Assembly (NCBI GenBank): GCA_011772595.1
Contig: WVZH01000432.1
Location: forward strand, 5,636 to 18,586
Reading direction: 5' to 3'
DNA: 12,951 bases
Source: Anaerolineales bacterium
GTDB taxonomy: Bacteria > Chloroflexota > Anaerolineae > Anaerolineales > E44-bin32
The notes beneath the pieces are model-generated. The model searched no databases. It saw nothing but the letters and a program-made list of their open reading frames with translations, and had not been told where the DNA came from. This document shows positions 1 through 7,011 of this stretch, one piece after another. The position numbers and the translations under genes were made by a program. Positions within the stretch are counted from its first letter, which is position 1; each line of letters starts with the position of its first letter.

Positions 1-13
1 ATTGACTCCATTG

Positions 14-33
14 GGGCGGTTCACAAACCGCCC
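14..33 (+). terminator. Hairpin, possible terminator of a gene left of the window
   Basis: A perfect 8-bp inverted repeat (GGGCGGTT, loop CACA, AACCGCCC) is followed on the plus strand by CTTAATTGT. The stem is strong but the trailing T-run is poor, so intrinsic termination is only plausible. On the minus strand no T-run follows the stem, so it is less likely to end the response regulator gene, which stops at 107. Confidence 0.4.
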
Positions 34-106
34 TTAATTGTCTACGCGATGAATGATCTCGTCATAGGGATATCCTATGCAGATGCTTTATGGTTGTGGA
101 TACTGT

Positions 107-721
107 TTATATTTCAAGATGCTGGTCGAAGGCTTTCAGCTCTGCTTCGATTTGGTCGCGCTGGCTTTCAGTTTGCTGGAGCAGGGACTCAAACGCCTCT
201 CTTTGTTCCTCAGGCACGGCCTGGACAAGACGGCGGGCGCGAACGACCTGGTCCTTCTTATGCTTGAGCTTAGCTTCAAGGCGCTGGCGATAGCCCCTAT
301 AGAAAGTTTCCTCGGAGAGTGGTTTGGGGCGGTCGATCATGGTTTCTGTAAGAACTTCCCCAACGGTTAAAAGCAGTTCTTGGGTGTCGACGGGCTTTTC
401 GAGAAAGGTTACGGCACCGAGGCTCAAGGCAAATTCCTTGTCCTCAGGTGTGATGAATGTCGCCGACACGAAAACGATGGGAATGTCTTGGGTGTCCGGG
501 TTACTGCGGACCTCCTGAGCGAGGGCAAAGCCATCAAGCTTGGGCATCATGATGTCTGTAAGTATCAACGAGGGCTTAGCCTGCCCAATGCGTTTCAACG
601 CCTCCTCACCGTCCTTGGCAGTGACGACGGAGTATCCCTTATACCTCAATGTCACATCGAGTAATTCGAGAACGTGAGGAATGTCTTCGACGATAAGAAT
701 GGATCTCGAAGTCGTGACCAT
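107..721 (-). CDS. Response regulator: receiver domain plus charged helical tail, no DNA-binding domain
   Basis: This is a 204-residue cytoplasmic two-component receiver protein. Residues 6-122 form a complete REC domain: acidic pair E12-D13, phospho-acceptor D56 (in LTDIMMP), switch Ser S86 (FVSAT) and Lys K109 (EKP). The sequence shows that all residues for Mg-dependent phosphorylation are present. Residues 123-204 are rich in E, K, R and Q with heptad-like leucines. This looks like a helical or coiled-coil tail, with no HTH, GGDEF or other known output. The protein may therefore work by protein-protein contact or in a phosphorelay; that is inference. No kinase is adjacent; the only kinase in the window is about 7.4 kb away on the other strand. 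The start ATG is preceded by AGAGAGG about 14 bases upstream. The gene lies 93 bp downstream of the rRNA methyltransferase on the same strand and may share its transcript. Confidence 0.95.
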   Translation of the reverse strand: MVTTSRSILIVEDIPHVLELLDVTLRYKGYSVVTAKDGEEALKRIGQAKPSLILTDIMMPKLDGFALAQEVRSNPDTQDIPIVFVSATFITPEDKEFALSLGAVTFLEKPVDTQELLLTVGEVLTETMIDRPKPLSEETFYRGYRQRLEAKLKHKKDQVVRARRLVQAVPEEQREAFESLLQQTESQRDQIEAELKAFDQHLEI

Positions 722-814
722 GCCTTGATTGTAACCTCTCTTTGGTTGTGTTCAATAGCTCGATGGGCGTGTGGGGAACCAGCGTTGCAGGACAATTCTA
801 AAGCAGAGAGATGT

Positions 815-2038
815 TTAGGAACTGAAAACTGTCAGCGACTCGATGTGGTAGGTCTGAGGGAAGAGGTCGATGGGTGTTGAAATCTCCAAGCGATAGCCGG
901 AACTCACAAGTTGTTTCGCATCTCGAGCCAAGGTAGCCGGATCGCAGGACAGGTAGGCCAGGCGTGGGATTTGAAGCTTAACTAACTGCCGTAATGCTTC
1001 CTTGCTCAAACCAGCACGTGGTGGATCGACGAGTACGGCGTCCGGTACCTGCCCAAGAGCCGGAAGCGTGATCTCGACGGCGGCTTCATAGAGCTCGACG
1101 CCTTCGAATTCATCCAAATTGGCTTCGAAATTGCCACAGGCCCAGGGAGATTCCTCTACGGCGATCACTCTAGCTCCGGTCGCGGCGATGAAAGCGCTAA
1201 AAAGACCAACGCCGGCATAGAGGTCGAAGATGAGTTGACCGGGTGCCGGGGACAACGCAGCGAGCACGAGATGCACAAGGTCATCGATCAGAGCCGTGTT
1301 CACCTGAAAGAACGAGCGAGAGGACACCTGGAATGTCCGTCCAAGAACTTCGAAGATCAACCTGTCGTCCCCGGCAAGAACGGTTGATCCGTCTGGGCTG
1401 AGCCATACCAATGAGGATGGTAAGTCGATAAGGACATCGACTTCGGGTTCACCATCGCTCTGCAGGACGATCATACTCTCCCCCTCCACCCCAACACGCA
1501 CGGCCACGTGTGAGAGGCCCAGATCCGTGTCGACCTCGATACGCGGCCAGAGTCCGGAAATCTCAGGCAGCGGCAAGTGGCACTCTTCGATGGGAACCAC
1601 ATCGTGAGAACCGGCTGCTTTAAATCCGAGACGACCGTCTTGATCGAGGCTGAACCGGATGTGGTTGCGAGTGTTCCATGGAGAAGGGGACGGCAGGGTT
1701 GGCATAACGGGAGGATTTTCAATGCCGCCGATGCGCGCGAGTTGTTCTCGAAGGATAGCCTCTTTTACCTGGAGTTGCGCTTCGTAAGGCATGTGTTGAT
1801 AGTGGCAGCCCCCACATGTGCCAAAGTGTCGGCAACGAGGGTTGATGCGGTCATCGGATGGTTTGAGCACTTCAATAAGCTGGGCGCGAGCCCAGCGCTT
1901 GTGGGCATCGATGATCTGTACTCGTACCCTTTCGTCTGGTAAAGCAAAGGGCACGAAGATCATCCGATTATCCGCGTCGCGGCCGAAAGCTTCCCCGCCG
2001 TAGGCGAGGCCGGTCAGGAGAAGGTCTATGGATTCCAT
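815..2038 (-). CDS. rlmD: 23S rRNA (uracil-C5)-methyltransferase, TrmA/RlmD family
   Basis: This 407-residue protein is a SAM-dependent RNA uracil-5-methyltransferase. Residues 1-60 form an N-terminal TRAM-like RNA-binding domain. Four cysteines, C69, C75, C78 (CGGCxxQH context) and C153 (EECHLP), match the 4Fe-4S ligands known from E. coli RumA/RlmD. The SAM site is seen as FDLYAGVGLF, followed by VDPPRAG. The catalytic nucleophile is C365 in LSCDPATLARD, and E400 near the C-terminus matches the general base. Length and order are normal for the family. The exact target (U1939, U747 or both, as in RlmCD) cannot be told from sequence, so the symbol is provisional. The start ATG has AGAGG five bases upstream. 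The 5' neighbour region is divergent; the receiver gene follows downstream on the same strand. Confidence 0.95.
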   Translation of the reverse strand: MESIDLLLTGLAYGGEAFGRDADNRMIFVPFALPDERVRVQIIDAHKRWARAQLIEVLKPSDDRINPRCRHFGTCGGCHYQHMPYEAQLQVKEAILREQLARIGGIENPPVMPTLPSPSPWNTRNHIRFSLDQDGRLGFKAAGSHDVVPIEECHLPLPEISGLWPRIEVDTDLGLSHVAVRVGVEGESMIVLQSDGEPEVDVLIDLPSSLVWLSPDGSTVLAGDDRLIFEVLGRTFQVSSRSFFQVNTALIDDLVHLVLAALSPAPGQLIFDLYAGVGLFSAFIAATGARVIAVEESPWACGNFEANLDEFEGVELYEAAVEITLPALGQVPDAVLVDPPRAGLSKEALRQLVKLQIPRLAYLSCDPATLARDAKQLVSSGYRLEISTPIDLFPQTYHIESLTVFSS

Positions 2039-2055
2039 TGAACCTCTTGTCCTCG

Positions 2056-2071
2056 ATCAGCGTATGCTGAT
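2056..2071. promoter_or_regulatory. Inverted repeat in the rlmD-like gene upstream region
   Basis: ATCAGC-GTAT-GCTGAT is a 6-bp inverted repeat 18 bp upstream of the methyltransferase start. A minus-strand TACAAT (2075 to 2070), which could be a -10 box, overlaps one arm, so the repeat would cover the transcription start. No convincing -35 box was found 16-18 bp further upstream. It could be an operator or a small 5' hairpin, or chance. Confidence 0.3.
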
Positions 2072-2179
2072 TGTATCAGAACGTCACGCCTACTCTATCC
2101 GTCGCTATGCATGTGGACACTAATCCTGCCCCCATCTTCAAGAATATTGATATCAAATTCAAAAATTATGAAGTTCCGC

Positions 2180-2207
2180 TTGACTTTTACGGTGAAAATG
2201 ATAAAAT
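2180..2207 (+). promoter_or_regulatory. Sigma-70-type promoter for the DUF2089/SHOCT operon
   Basis: The -35 box TTGACT (2180-2185, 5/6 match to TTGACA) and -10 box TAAAAT (2202-2207, 5/6 match to TATAAT) are separated by 16 bp in an A/T-rich stretch. Transcription would start near 2214, giving a leader of about 220 bases before the DUF2089 start codon. Confidence 0.6.
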
Positions 2208-2244
2208 CGCGCAACTTTATTAATTGGTAGTTAAGGATTTCTGT

Positions 2245-2292
2245 ATGAGCGGGTCGAAGTCGAGGAATACGTTTCTTCTGGAGGGTTTGTAG
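2245..2292 (+). CDS. Possible leader peptide (15 aa)
   Basis: ATG at 2245 opens a 15-codon ORF (MSGSKSRNTFLLEGL) ending in TAG. An AAGGA Shine-Dalgarno sits seven bases upstream, which is near-ideal spacing. It lies about 30 bases after the predicted transcription start of the DUF2089 operon. The peptide has no run of a single regulatory amino acid. A function in translation-dependent control is possible, but an ORF this short can arise by chance. Confidence 0.3.
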   Translation: MSGSKSRNTFLLEGL

Positions 2293-2320
2293 AGGGGGCG
2301 TTAAAGCGGACGCGGATTTT

Positions 2321-2410
2321 ATGCCTAAAGAGCGTGAGGTGGTGGGTTGTGTGGAAAGCGGTATGTTTCGACGAACTGGGGGCAACCGTGCGAGACTCCA
2401 ATGGTCGTGA
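2321..2410 (+). CDS. Possible small ORF (29 aa) directly before the DUF2089 gene
   Basis: ATG at 2321 opens a 29-codon ORF ending in TGA at 2408-2410. The next bases are an ATG (2411) in the frame of the DUF2089 gene. The ribosome site is weak (GGA four bases upstream). The product is not recognised. If translated, it could couple translation to the following gene; it may equally be random leader sequence. Confidence 0.2.
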   Translation: MPKEREVVGCVESGMFRRTGGNRARLQWS

Positions 2411-2434
2411 ATGTTTGCTGTAGGAGATGAAGCT

Positions 2435-2809
2435 ATGAACTCGTTGTTGACAACCTGTCCGGTATGTGGGGAGCCGTTGTCGATCACTCGCTATCATTGC
2501 CGAAGTTGTGACACGACGATTGAGGGTCATTTCAACGTAGGACGCTTGGGCAGGCTCTCGACAGACCAACTTGCTTTTGTTGAAATCTTCATTCGCTGCG
2601 AGGGGAAGCTCAGCCGAATGGAGGACGAGTTAGGCTTGTCTTATCCGACGTTGCGTGCACGATTGTCAGAGATCATAAGCACATTGGGATTTCCGGTGGG
2701 TCCGGAAATACCGCGATTAAGTGATGATGAACGCCATCGCATCTTAGATGAGCTTGCCAAGGGAGATATCTCCTCAGAAGAGGCGATGCGTCTCCTGGAA
2801 GGCGAGTGA
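2435..2809 (+). CDS. DUF2089 family protein: zinc ribbon, HTH and SHOCT-like C-terminus
   Basis: This 124-residue protein is a likely transcription regulator of the DUF2089 family. Residues 8-25 hold two Cys pairs (CPVC at 8-11, CRSC at 22-25), a zinc ribbon. The conserved DTTIEG follows at 26-31. Residues 45-84 form a helix-turn-helix (EDELGLSYPTLRARLSEI) that resembles sigma region 4. Residues 97-121 form the SHOCT-like helical pair (IL..GDISSEEAMRLL), which recurs in three later proteins of the cluster. An in-frame ATG at 2411 exists. The start at 2435 was chosen because AGGAG lies at the right distance before it and because family members begin just before the first CPVC. It is the first gene after a good promoter, so it probably controls the operon; that role is inferred. 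Confidence 0.92.
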   Translation: MNSLLTTCPVCGEPLSITRYHCRSCDTTIEGHFNVGRLGRLSTDQLAFVEIFIRCEGKLSRMEDELGLSYPTLRARLSEIISTLGFPVGPEIPRLSDDERHRILDELAKGDISSEEAMRLLEGE

Positions 2810-2852
2810 ACCGCATGCTCGAACAGGACATGTTTGCAGAAGGAGCTTGAAG

Positions 2853-3971
2853 ATGGAAAGAATCACGTTGGAAGTCGACGAGAAACAGAAAGTGCAGATC
2901 GAATTGATCGGAGGCGACCTACGGATTTCTGGTCGCAAAGGGTTGAAGCTTGAGGCTCAGGCACCCGATGAGGGAAACTTAATGGTGGAGCAGGTGGGGG
3001 ATCAGATAATGATCTCTTGTCGGTCGGGGTGTCTGATTTATCTACCTTCTGCAGCGAGGATCGATGCCGACCAAATTGGTGGCGATGCTCGGATCACGGG
3101 GCTGTCGGCGGAGTTGATGATCCGTTCCATCGGAGGCGATTTAAGCTTGAGCCGAGTCGGGCGCTCGACCTTCGAGATGGTCGGAGGGGATCTAACCGCC
3201 CGCAAGATGATGGGCGATTTGACGGTAGATCGGGTCGGTGGGGATGCAGTCGTTGAGCAAGTGGATGGAGAGGTCCGCTTAAGGGCAGTGGGCGGCGACC
3301 TGTTGCTGCGTAAAGTAAAGGGCTTGGTGGATGTCGCTGTGGGAGGCGATGCTAGTGTTGAAATTCGCCCGGAGGTCGAAAAAAGCTCCGTAGTTGTGAC
3401 CGGCGGCGATCTTGCTTGCTGGTTGCCTAAGGGTGCTTCAACGATCGTCAAGATGCAAGCCGGAGGGGATCTGATGAAGCCCGCAGACCTGGAGACGGAA
3501 GAGACAGACGAAGGTACCGTACTCCGTCTCGGCGACGGAGAGGGCAGTGTTGAGCTCTCGTCAGGGGGGGATCTGTGGTTGCAGGTCGGTGAGCGGGACA
3601 TGTTGAACACCGTAGAGCTGCTCGGAGATATTGAAAGTCAGGTTGAGGCCAGCGTGGCCGAGGTGGAGGCGCGTGTTGCTGCCATGGTTGAAGGGGCCTA
3701 CGCTTTCGACGCCGAACGCATCGGCGAACGTGTTCGGCGGTCGGTGGCGCGAGCACGGCGGAGAGCGGAGCGGGCACGCAGGCGATCTACTGGATATGCA
3801 GATGCTATGTCGAATCACATCCGAAAAAGCATTCAGATAGGTGGTTTCGTCGCGGAAGAGCAAGCGGTGAGTGAAGAAGAACGCATGACAATCCTGCGCA
3901 TGGTTGAACAGGGCAAGATTGATGTAGAAGAAGCAGAGAAGCTTTTAAAAGCGTTGGAGGGTGAAGCTTGA
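2853..3971 (+). CDS. DUF4097-like GGD-repeat protein with C-terminal SHOCT-like module (YvlB/LiaX-like)
   Basis: The protein has 372 residues. Residues 1-245 are built from beta-strand repeats containing ten GGD tripeptides, starting at residues 20, 76, 94, 111, 129, 147, 164, 184, 204 and 238. Between 76 and 164 the spacing is a steady 17-18 residues, as expected for turns of a beta-solenoid. Residues about 250-335 are a long helical region, very rich in Ala, Arg and Glu at 285-320. Residues 341-372 are the SHOCT-like module (ERMTILRMVEQGKIDVEEAEKLL compressed here to its key residues I-L, G-x-I, EEA, LL). No signal peptide or TM segment is visible, so it is probably cytoplasmic. DUF4097 proteins such as B. 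subtilis YvlB and Enterococcus LiaX act in envelope stress; a similar role is inferred. The start at 2853 has AAGGAG eight bases upstream; a longer frame begins at 2748 but overlaps the previous gene. Confidence 0.88.
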   Translation: MERITLEVDEKQKVQIELIGGDLRISGRKGLKLEAQAPDEGNLMVEQVGDQIMISCRSGCLIYLPSAARIDADQIGGDARITGLSAELMIRSIGGDLSLSRVGRSTFEMVGGDLTARKMMGDLTVDRVGGDAVVEQVDGEVRLRAVGGDLLLRKVKGLVDVAVGGDASVEIRPEVEKSSVVVTGGDLACWLPKGASTIVKMQAGGDLMKPADLETEETDEGTVLRLGDGEGSVELSSGGDLWLQVGERDMLNTVELLGDIESQVEASVAEVEARVAAMVEGAYAFDAERIGERVRRSVARARRRAERARRRSTGYADAMSNHIRKSIQIGGFVAEEQAVSEEERMTILRMVEQGKIDVEEAEKLLKALEGEA

Positions 3972-4942
3972 CAGCTGCCGTTGCTACCCGATCGCGTAGG
4001 GAGCGTTCTGGCCTGCGGCCAGTTAACCCGCGTCGCGACATGCGCGCCATTGCGGAGTTGATCGAGACTGCTTTCACAGGGCAGCTCGACGACGACGGGT
4101 TGCGAATGATTCGCTGGATGAAGCTGCTGGGGCGGGCACGATGGATTGGCTGGATGATAAGCTTTTACTTATTGCCCCCAGCGGCCAGACCTATGGGCTT
4201 TGTTTGGGAATCTGATGGCCGTGTCGTCGGCAATTCGAGCCTTTTGCCGGTCGAGGGCCACAGGGATCGTTGGGTGTTGGTCAACATGGCGGTGCATCCT
4301 GAATACCGACGTCGAGGCATCGCTCGGGAGTTGGTGCGTGCTTCGATGGCGTTTGTGCGGCAGCGTGGTGGGCGTCGGCTCTTGCTTCAAGTCGATGTGG
4401 ACAGCCATGGCGCGCAAGATCTCTACACATCGACAGGATTCAAACCGATTGCCACGCGAACTACTTGGATTGGGAGAGGCGACAGGCTGCGATTTGGTGA
4501 GATGGAGACGGGACTCACCCGGAGGAGAGCGCGTGACGAGTGGGAAGAACAGTGGCTTCTTGTCCGCCGTGTCCATCCTGAGGGAATAGTTTGGCCATAT
4601 CCGCCGGCTAAAAGCCTATTTCAGCCGAGGGGTCTGGCGGATGTAGTTGGGTTGGGGCCTGGAAGGCATTGGGTCTGGTCGGAGCAAGGCTCGTTATTGG
4701 CCAGCCTCACTGCTCGTTGGGGATCCGATCTCGGTGCGTGGCGCCTGTATATGGTCGTTACGCCGGAGGCGCGCGAGCGGGTGGAGCGCAGCATTCTGGC
4801 TTTCGCGCTGACGGATTTGCCCATACGCGGTGACCGGATAATCCTTGAGTATCCGTATGGTGTCGCAGGGTCGCAACTACGTGAACTCGGATTCTATGCA
4901 CGCCGAAATCTCACTTGGATGATGCACGAATTCAAAGACTGA
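3968..4942 (+). CDS. GNAT acetyltransferase, tandem-domain
   Basis: This 324-residue protein is an acetyl-CoA-dependent N-acetyltransferase-like protein. The first GNAT domain spans about residues 15-165; motif A is VNMAVHPEY followed by RRRGIA at 114-119, the acetyl-CoA pyrophosphate loop. The domain ends with LYTSTGF, typical of GNAT motif B. Residues about 175-324 look like a second, divergent GNAT half, ending in LRELGFYARRNLTWM with no clear acetyl-CoA loop. The start is TTG at 3968, overlapping the previous stop codon (TTGA), with GGAGG seven bases upstream. This implies translational coupling to the DUF4097-like gene. The substrate is unknown. Lying next to an exporter, it could modify a toxic compound, a peptide or an envelope component, but this is inference. 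Confidence 0.88.
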   Translation: MTAAVATRSRRERSGLRPVNPRRDMRAIAELIETAFTGQLDDDGLRMIRWMKLLGRARWIGWMISFYLLPPAARPMGFVWESDGRVVGNSSLLPVEGHRDRWVLVNMAVHPEYRRRGIARELVRASMAFVRQRGGRRLLLQVDVDSHGAQDLYTSTGFKPIATRTTWIGRGDRLRFGEMETGLTRRRARDEWEEQWLLVRRVHPEGIVWPYPPAKSLFQPRGLADVVGLGPGRHWVWSEQGSLLASLTARWGSDLGAWRLYMVVTPEARERVERSILAFALTDLPIRGDRIILEYPYGVAGSQLRELGFYARRNLTWMMHEFKD

Positions 4943-4961
4943 ATGTGATTTGTTGATCCAT

Positions 4962-4969
4962 GGAGGAGA
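4962..4969 (+). promoter_or_regulatory. Strong Shine-Dalgarno deciding the MFS start
   Basis: GGAGGAGA lies five bases before GTG at 4972. It sits inside the first codons of the longer reading that begins with ATG at 4960. That ATG has no purine-rich site in front of it, so the GTG is favoured. Confidence 0.6.
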
Positions 4970-4971
4970 GT

Positions 4972-6231
4972 GTGTCGCTACATAAAAGGGTTGGGCAAGT
5001 AAGAGAGATTTACCACGAATATCCACAGCATTTCTGGGCGTTGGTGGGTGCGCGCTTTATTGATGCTCTGGGTGGTTTCTTGCTCTTTCCATTCTTCACA
5101 CTTTATGTCACTTCCAAGTTCGGTGTTGGTATGACGGAAGTGGGTTTGCTCTTCGGTATTTTCAGCCTGACGAACGTCCTAGGCTCGACAGCAGGAGGTG
5201 CATTAGCGGATCGTCTTGGACGCAGGGTGATGGTTCTTTCTGGTCTTGTGCTCAGTGCGATCATAACGCTGATGATGGGTTTGATCAACGACTTACGCCT
5301 CTTTTACGGTGTGGCGTTGATTGTTGGTGTCTTCGCAAACATTGGAGGACCTGCTTCACAAGCGATGATTGCTGACCTGCTGCCAGAAGAAAAACGGGTG
5401 CAAGGTTTCGGAATCTTCCGAGTGGTGTTCAATCTTGCGGCGACCATCGGACCGGCAATCGGCGGATTTCTAGCCTCCCGGTCTTATTTGTCCCTGTTCA
5501 TCATCGATGCTGTTGCGAGTACGATAACCGCCGTTCTCGTTTACCGCTTGATCCCCGAGACCAAGCCGGAAACGTCACCGGATCAACCCCCCGAGTCCAC
5601 GGGGCAGACCTTCCGAGGCTATGCCAGGGTATTGCGGGACCGCAGATACATGTTCTTTCTCATAGCGTCCATGCTGATGGTGTCGGTCTATATGCAGATG
5701 AGTGGCACCTTAGCGGTGTACTTGCGAGACTTCCACGGCATACCGGAGCAGGGGTTCGGGTATATCTTAAGCCTCAACGCAGGTATGGTCGTCCTTTTCC
5801 AGTTTGCGATTACGCGACGTATCGAAGGACGACCTCCGTTCCTGATCATGGCTGTGGGGACGCTGCTCTATGTGATTGGATTCAGCATGTACGGGCTTGT
5901 CGCTGTGTATGCACTTTTTTTGGTTGCTATGGCGATCATCACGGTGGGCGAAATGCTTACTGCGCCCGTCGGACAGGCATTGGTGGCTCAGATGGCTCCG
6001 GACGACATGCGCGGCCGTTATATGGCGGTTTATGGATTTAGCTGGATGATCCCGAACGCTCTGGGTTTTTACTTGGCCGGGTTGGTCATCGATAACTTGG
6101 ATCCACGTTGGCTATGGTATGTTGCTGGTTTTATTGGCTTGATAGCCGCCAGCGCCTTCTACTTCATGCATTTGCGTGAAGTGGCGCAGGCTAAGCGGAT
6201 TCCCCTTCCCGCCACTGCCCAAGAGGCATAA
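4972..6231 (+). CDS. MFS transporter, DHA1-like drug exporter
   Basis: This is an integral inner-membrane secondary transporter of about 419 residues with roughly twelve hydrophobic segments, normal length for the family. The loop between TM2 and TM3 carries motif A (GGALADRLGRR, about residues 75-85). TM5 carries a motif-C-like NLAATIGPAIGG (about 154-165), typical of proton antiporters that export drugs. A charged, proline-rich cytoplasmic loop (about 200-225) joins the two halves. The start GTG was chosen for its Shine-Dalgarno; ATG at 4960 would add four residues. It follows the GNAT gene by under 30 bp and is clearly in the same transcript. The substrate is unknown; multidrug or antimicrobial efflux is the best inference. 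Confidence 0.9.
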   Translation: MSLHKRVGQVREIYHEYPQHFWALVGARFIDALGGFLLFPFFTLYVTSKFGVGMTEVGLLFGIFSLTNVLGSTAGGALADRLGRRVMVLSGLVLSAIITLMMGLINDLRLFYGVALIVGVFANIGGPASQAMIADLLPEEKRVQGFGIFRVVFNLAATIGPAIGGFLASRSYLSLFIIDAVASTITAVLVYRLIPETKPETSPDQPPESTGQTFRGYARVLRDRRYMFFLIASMLMVSVYMQMSGTLAVYLRDFHGIPEQGFGYILSLNAGMVVLFQFAITRRIEGRPPFLIMAVGTLLYVIGFSMYGLVAVYALFLVAMAIITVGEMLTAPVGQALVAQMAPDDMRGRYMAVYGFSWMIPNALGFYLAGLVIDNLDPRWLWYVAGFIGLIAASAFYFMHLREVAQAKRIPLPATAQEA

Positions 6232-6325
6232 GGTGCTGGAGCTAGGGTCGGACTTGTTGATGATGTCCTTGCTGCGCGGAATGAGGTGAGCAGACATATT
6301 GATGAGGGAGCGTTAGGAGATTGCG

Positions 6326-6928
6326 ATGAACGATTCTATCGAGCGACATGAGCAAGGTGAAAATGAAGAAAGATTAGAGACAATGCATATCTTGCATCGA
6401 TTGGAAGAGGGGCAAATTGATGTGGATGAAGCGGAGCGCCTCTTGTCAACGGAAGCAACTCCAGAAGAAGACCCCTCTCCAACTCCAAAGCCTGAGCTGC
6501 CGACACGGTGGGAGTCCTGGTGGTTGATCCCGTTCGGGATCGGCGTCGGTTTAACGGCCGCGGGTGCGGGAGTTGCAAACCTTGGAGGCTGGTGGTGGTT
6601 ATGCGCGGGACCCCTGTTGCTGGTCGGGATATTGCTTCTGACGGCATCAGCAGCGACGAGCCGTTCTCCCTGGGTGCATGTTCGCATTTATGAGGGAAAG
6701 GATGTTCGACCGACCCGCTTTGCAATCAGCTTGCCAATACCGGTACGTTTCTCCGCATGGGTGTTTCGCAATTTTGGACATTATATTAAAGGTCTCGATG
6801 AGACGGGTGTGGACGAGCTATTGGTGGCGCTGGATTCTCTGGAGGATGAGATATCTCGAGAATCCCCTTTGGTTGTACAGATCGAAGATGACGAGGACGG
6901 AGAACGCATCGAAGTTTTTATTGGATAA
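6326..6928 (+). CDS. SHOCT-like protein with two TM segments and a conserved C-terminal domain
   Basis: The protein has 200 residues. Residues 16-40 hold the SHOCT-like module (IL..GQIDVDEAERLL). A Pro/Glu/Thr-rich linker (43-60) follows. Two hydrophobic segments at about 65-85 and 89-108, joined by a short Gly/Trp turn, form a membrane hairpin, so both ends should lie on the same side, presumably in the cytoplasm. Residues 115-200 form a soluble domain that is homologous to the C-terminal part of the next protein: both share LPI, an acidic helix, and a near-identical end (DGERIEVFIG against DGQRVELFIE). I do not recognise a named function. The start has TAGGAG six bases upstream. The gap of 94 bp after the MFS gene holds no clear terminator or promoter. 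Confidence 0.85.
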   Translation: MNDSIERHEQGENEERLETMHILHRLEEGQIDVDEAERLLSTEATPEEDPSPTPKPELPTRWESWWLIPFGIGVGLTAAGAGVANLGGWWWLCAGPLLLVGILLLTASAATSRSPWVHVRIYEGKDVRPTRFAISLPIPVRFSAWVFRNFGHYIKGLDETGVDELLVALDSLEDEISRESPLVVQIEDDEDGERIEVFIG

Positions 6929-7011
6929 GAATTTGAATCACGGAAGCCACTGAAGGGACACGTTATTGAACCGTGTGGCGGTTTAGAAGGGTCGCTTCCA
7001 AGGAGTACAGC

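Larger units (their letters stand above)
2039..2434. other. Divergent intergenic region and long leader
   Basis: These 396 bp separate the minus-strand methyltransferase from the plus-strand DUF2089 operon. The A/T-rich part (about 2140-2225) holds the rightward promoter. The remaining ~220 bp would be a long 5' leader and contains two small ORFs (2245-2292 and 2321-2410). No known riboswitch or tRNA could be recognised in it. Confidence 0.6.

Noticed and set aside
63..79. CATAGG-GATAT-CCTATG hairpin as terminator of the receiver gene
   Set aside because: The stem is only 6 bp, A/T-rich, and no T-run follows on the minus strand.
3038..3610. 190-aa minus-strand frame
   Set aside because: It is antisense to the GGD-repeat region. 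Its Ser/Pro-rich repeats are a by-product of the GGD codons read in reverse.
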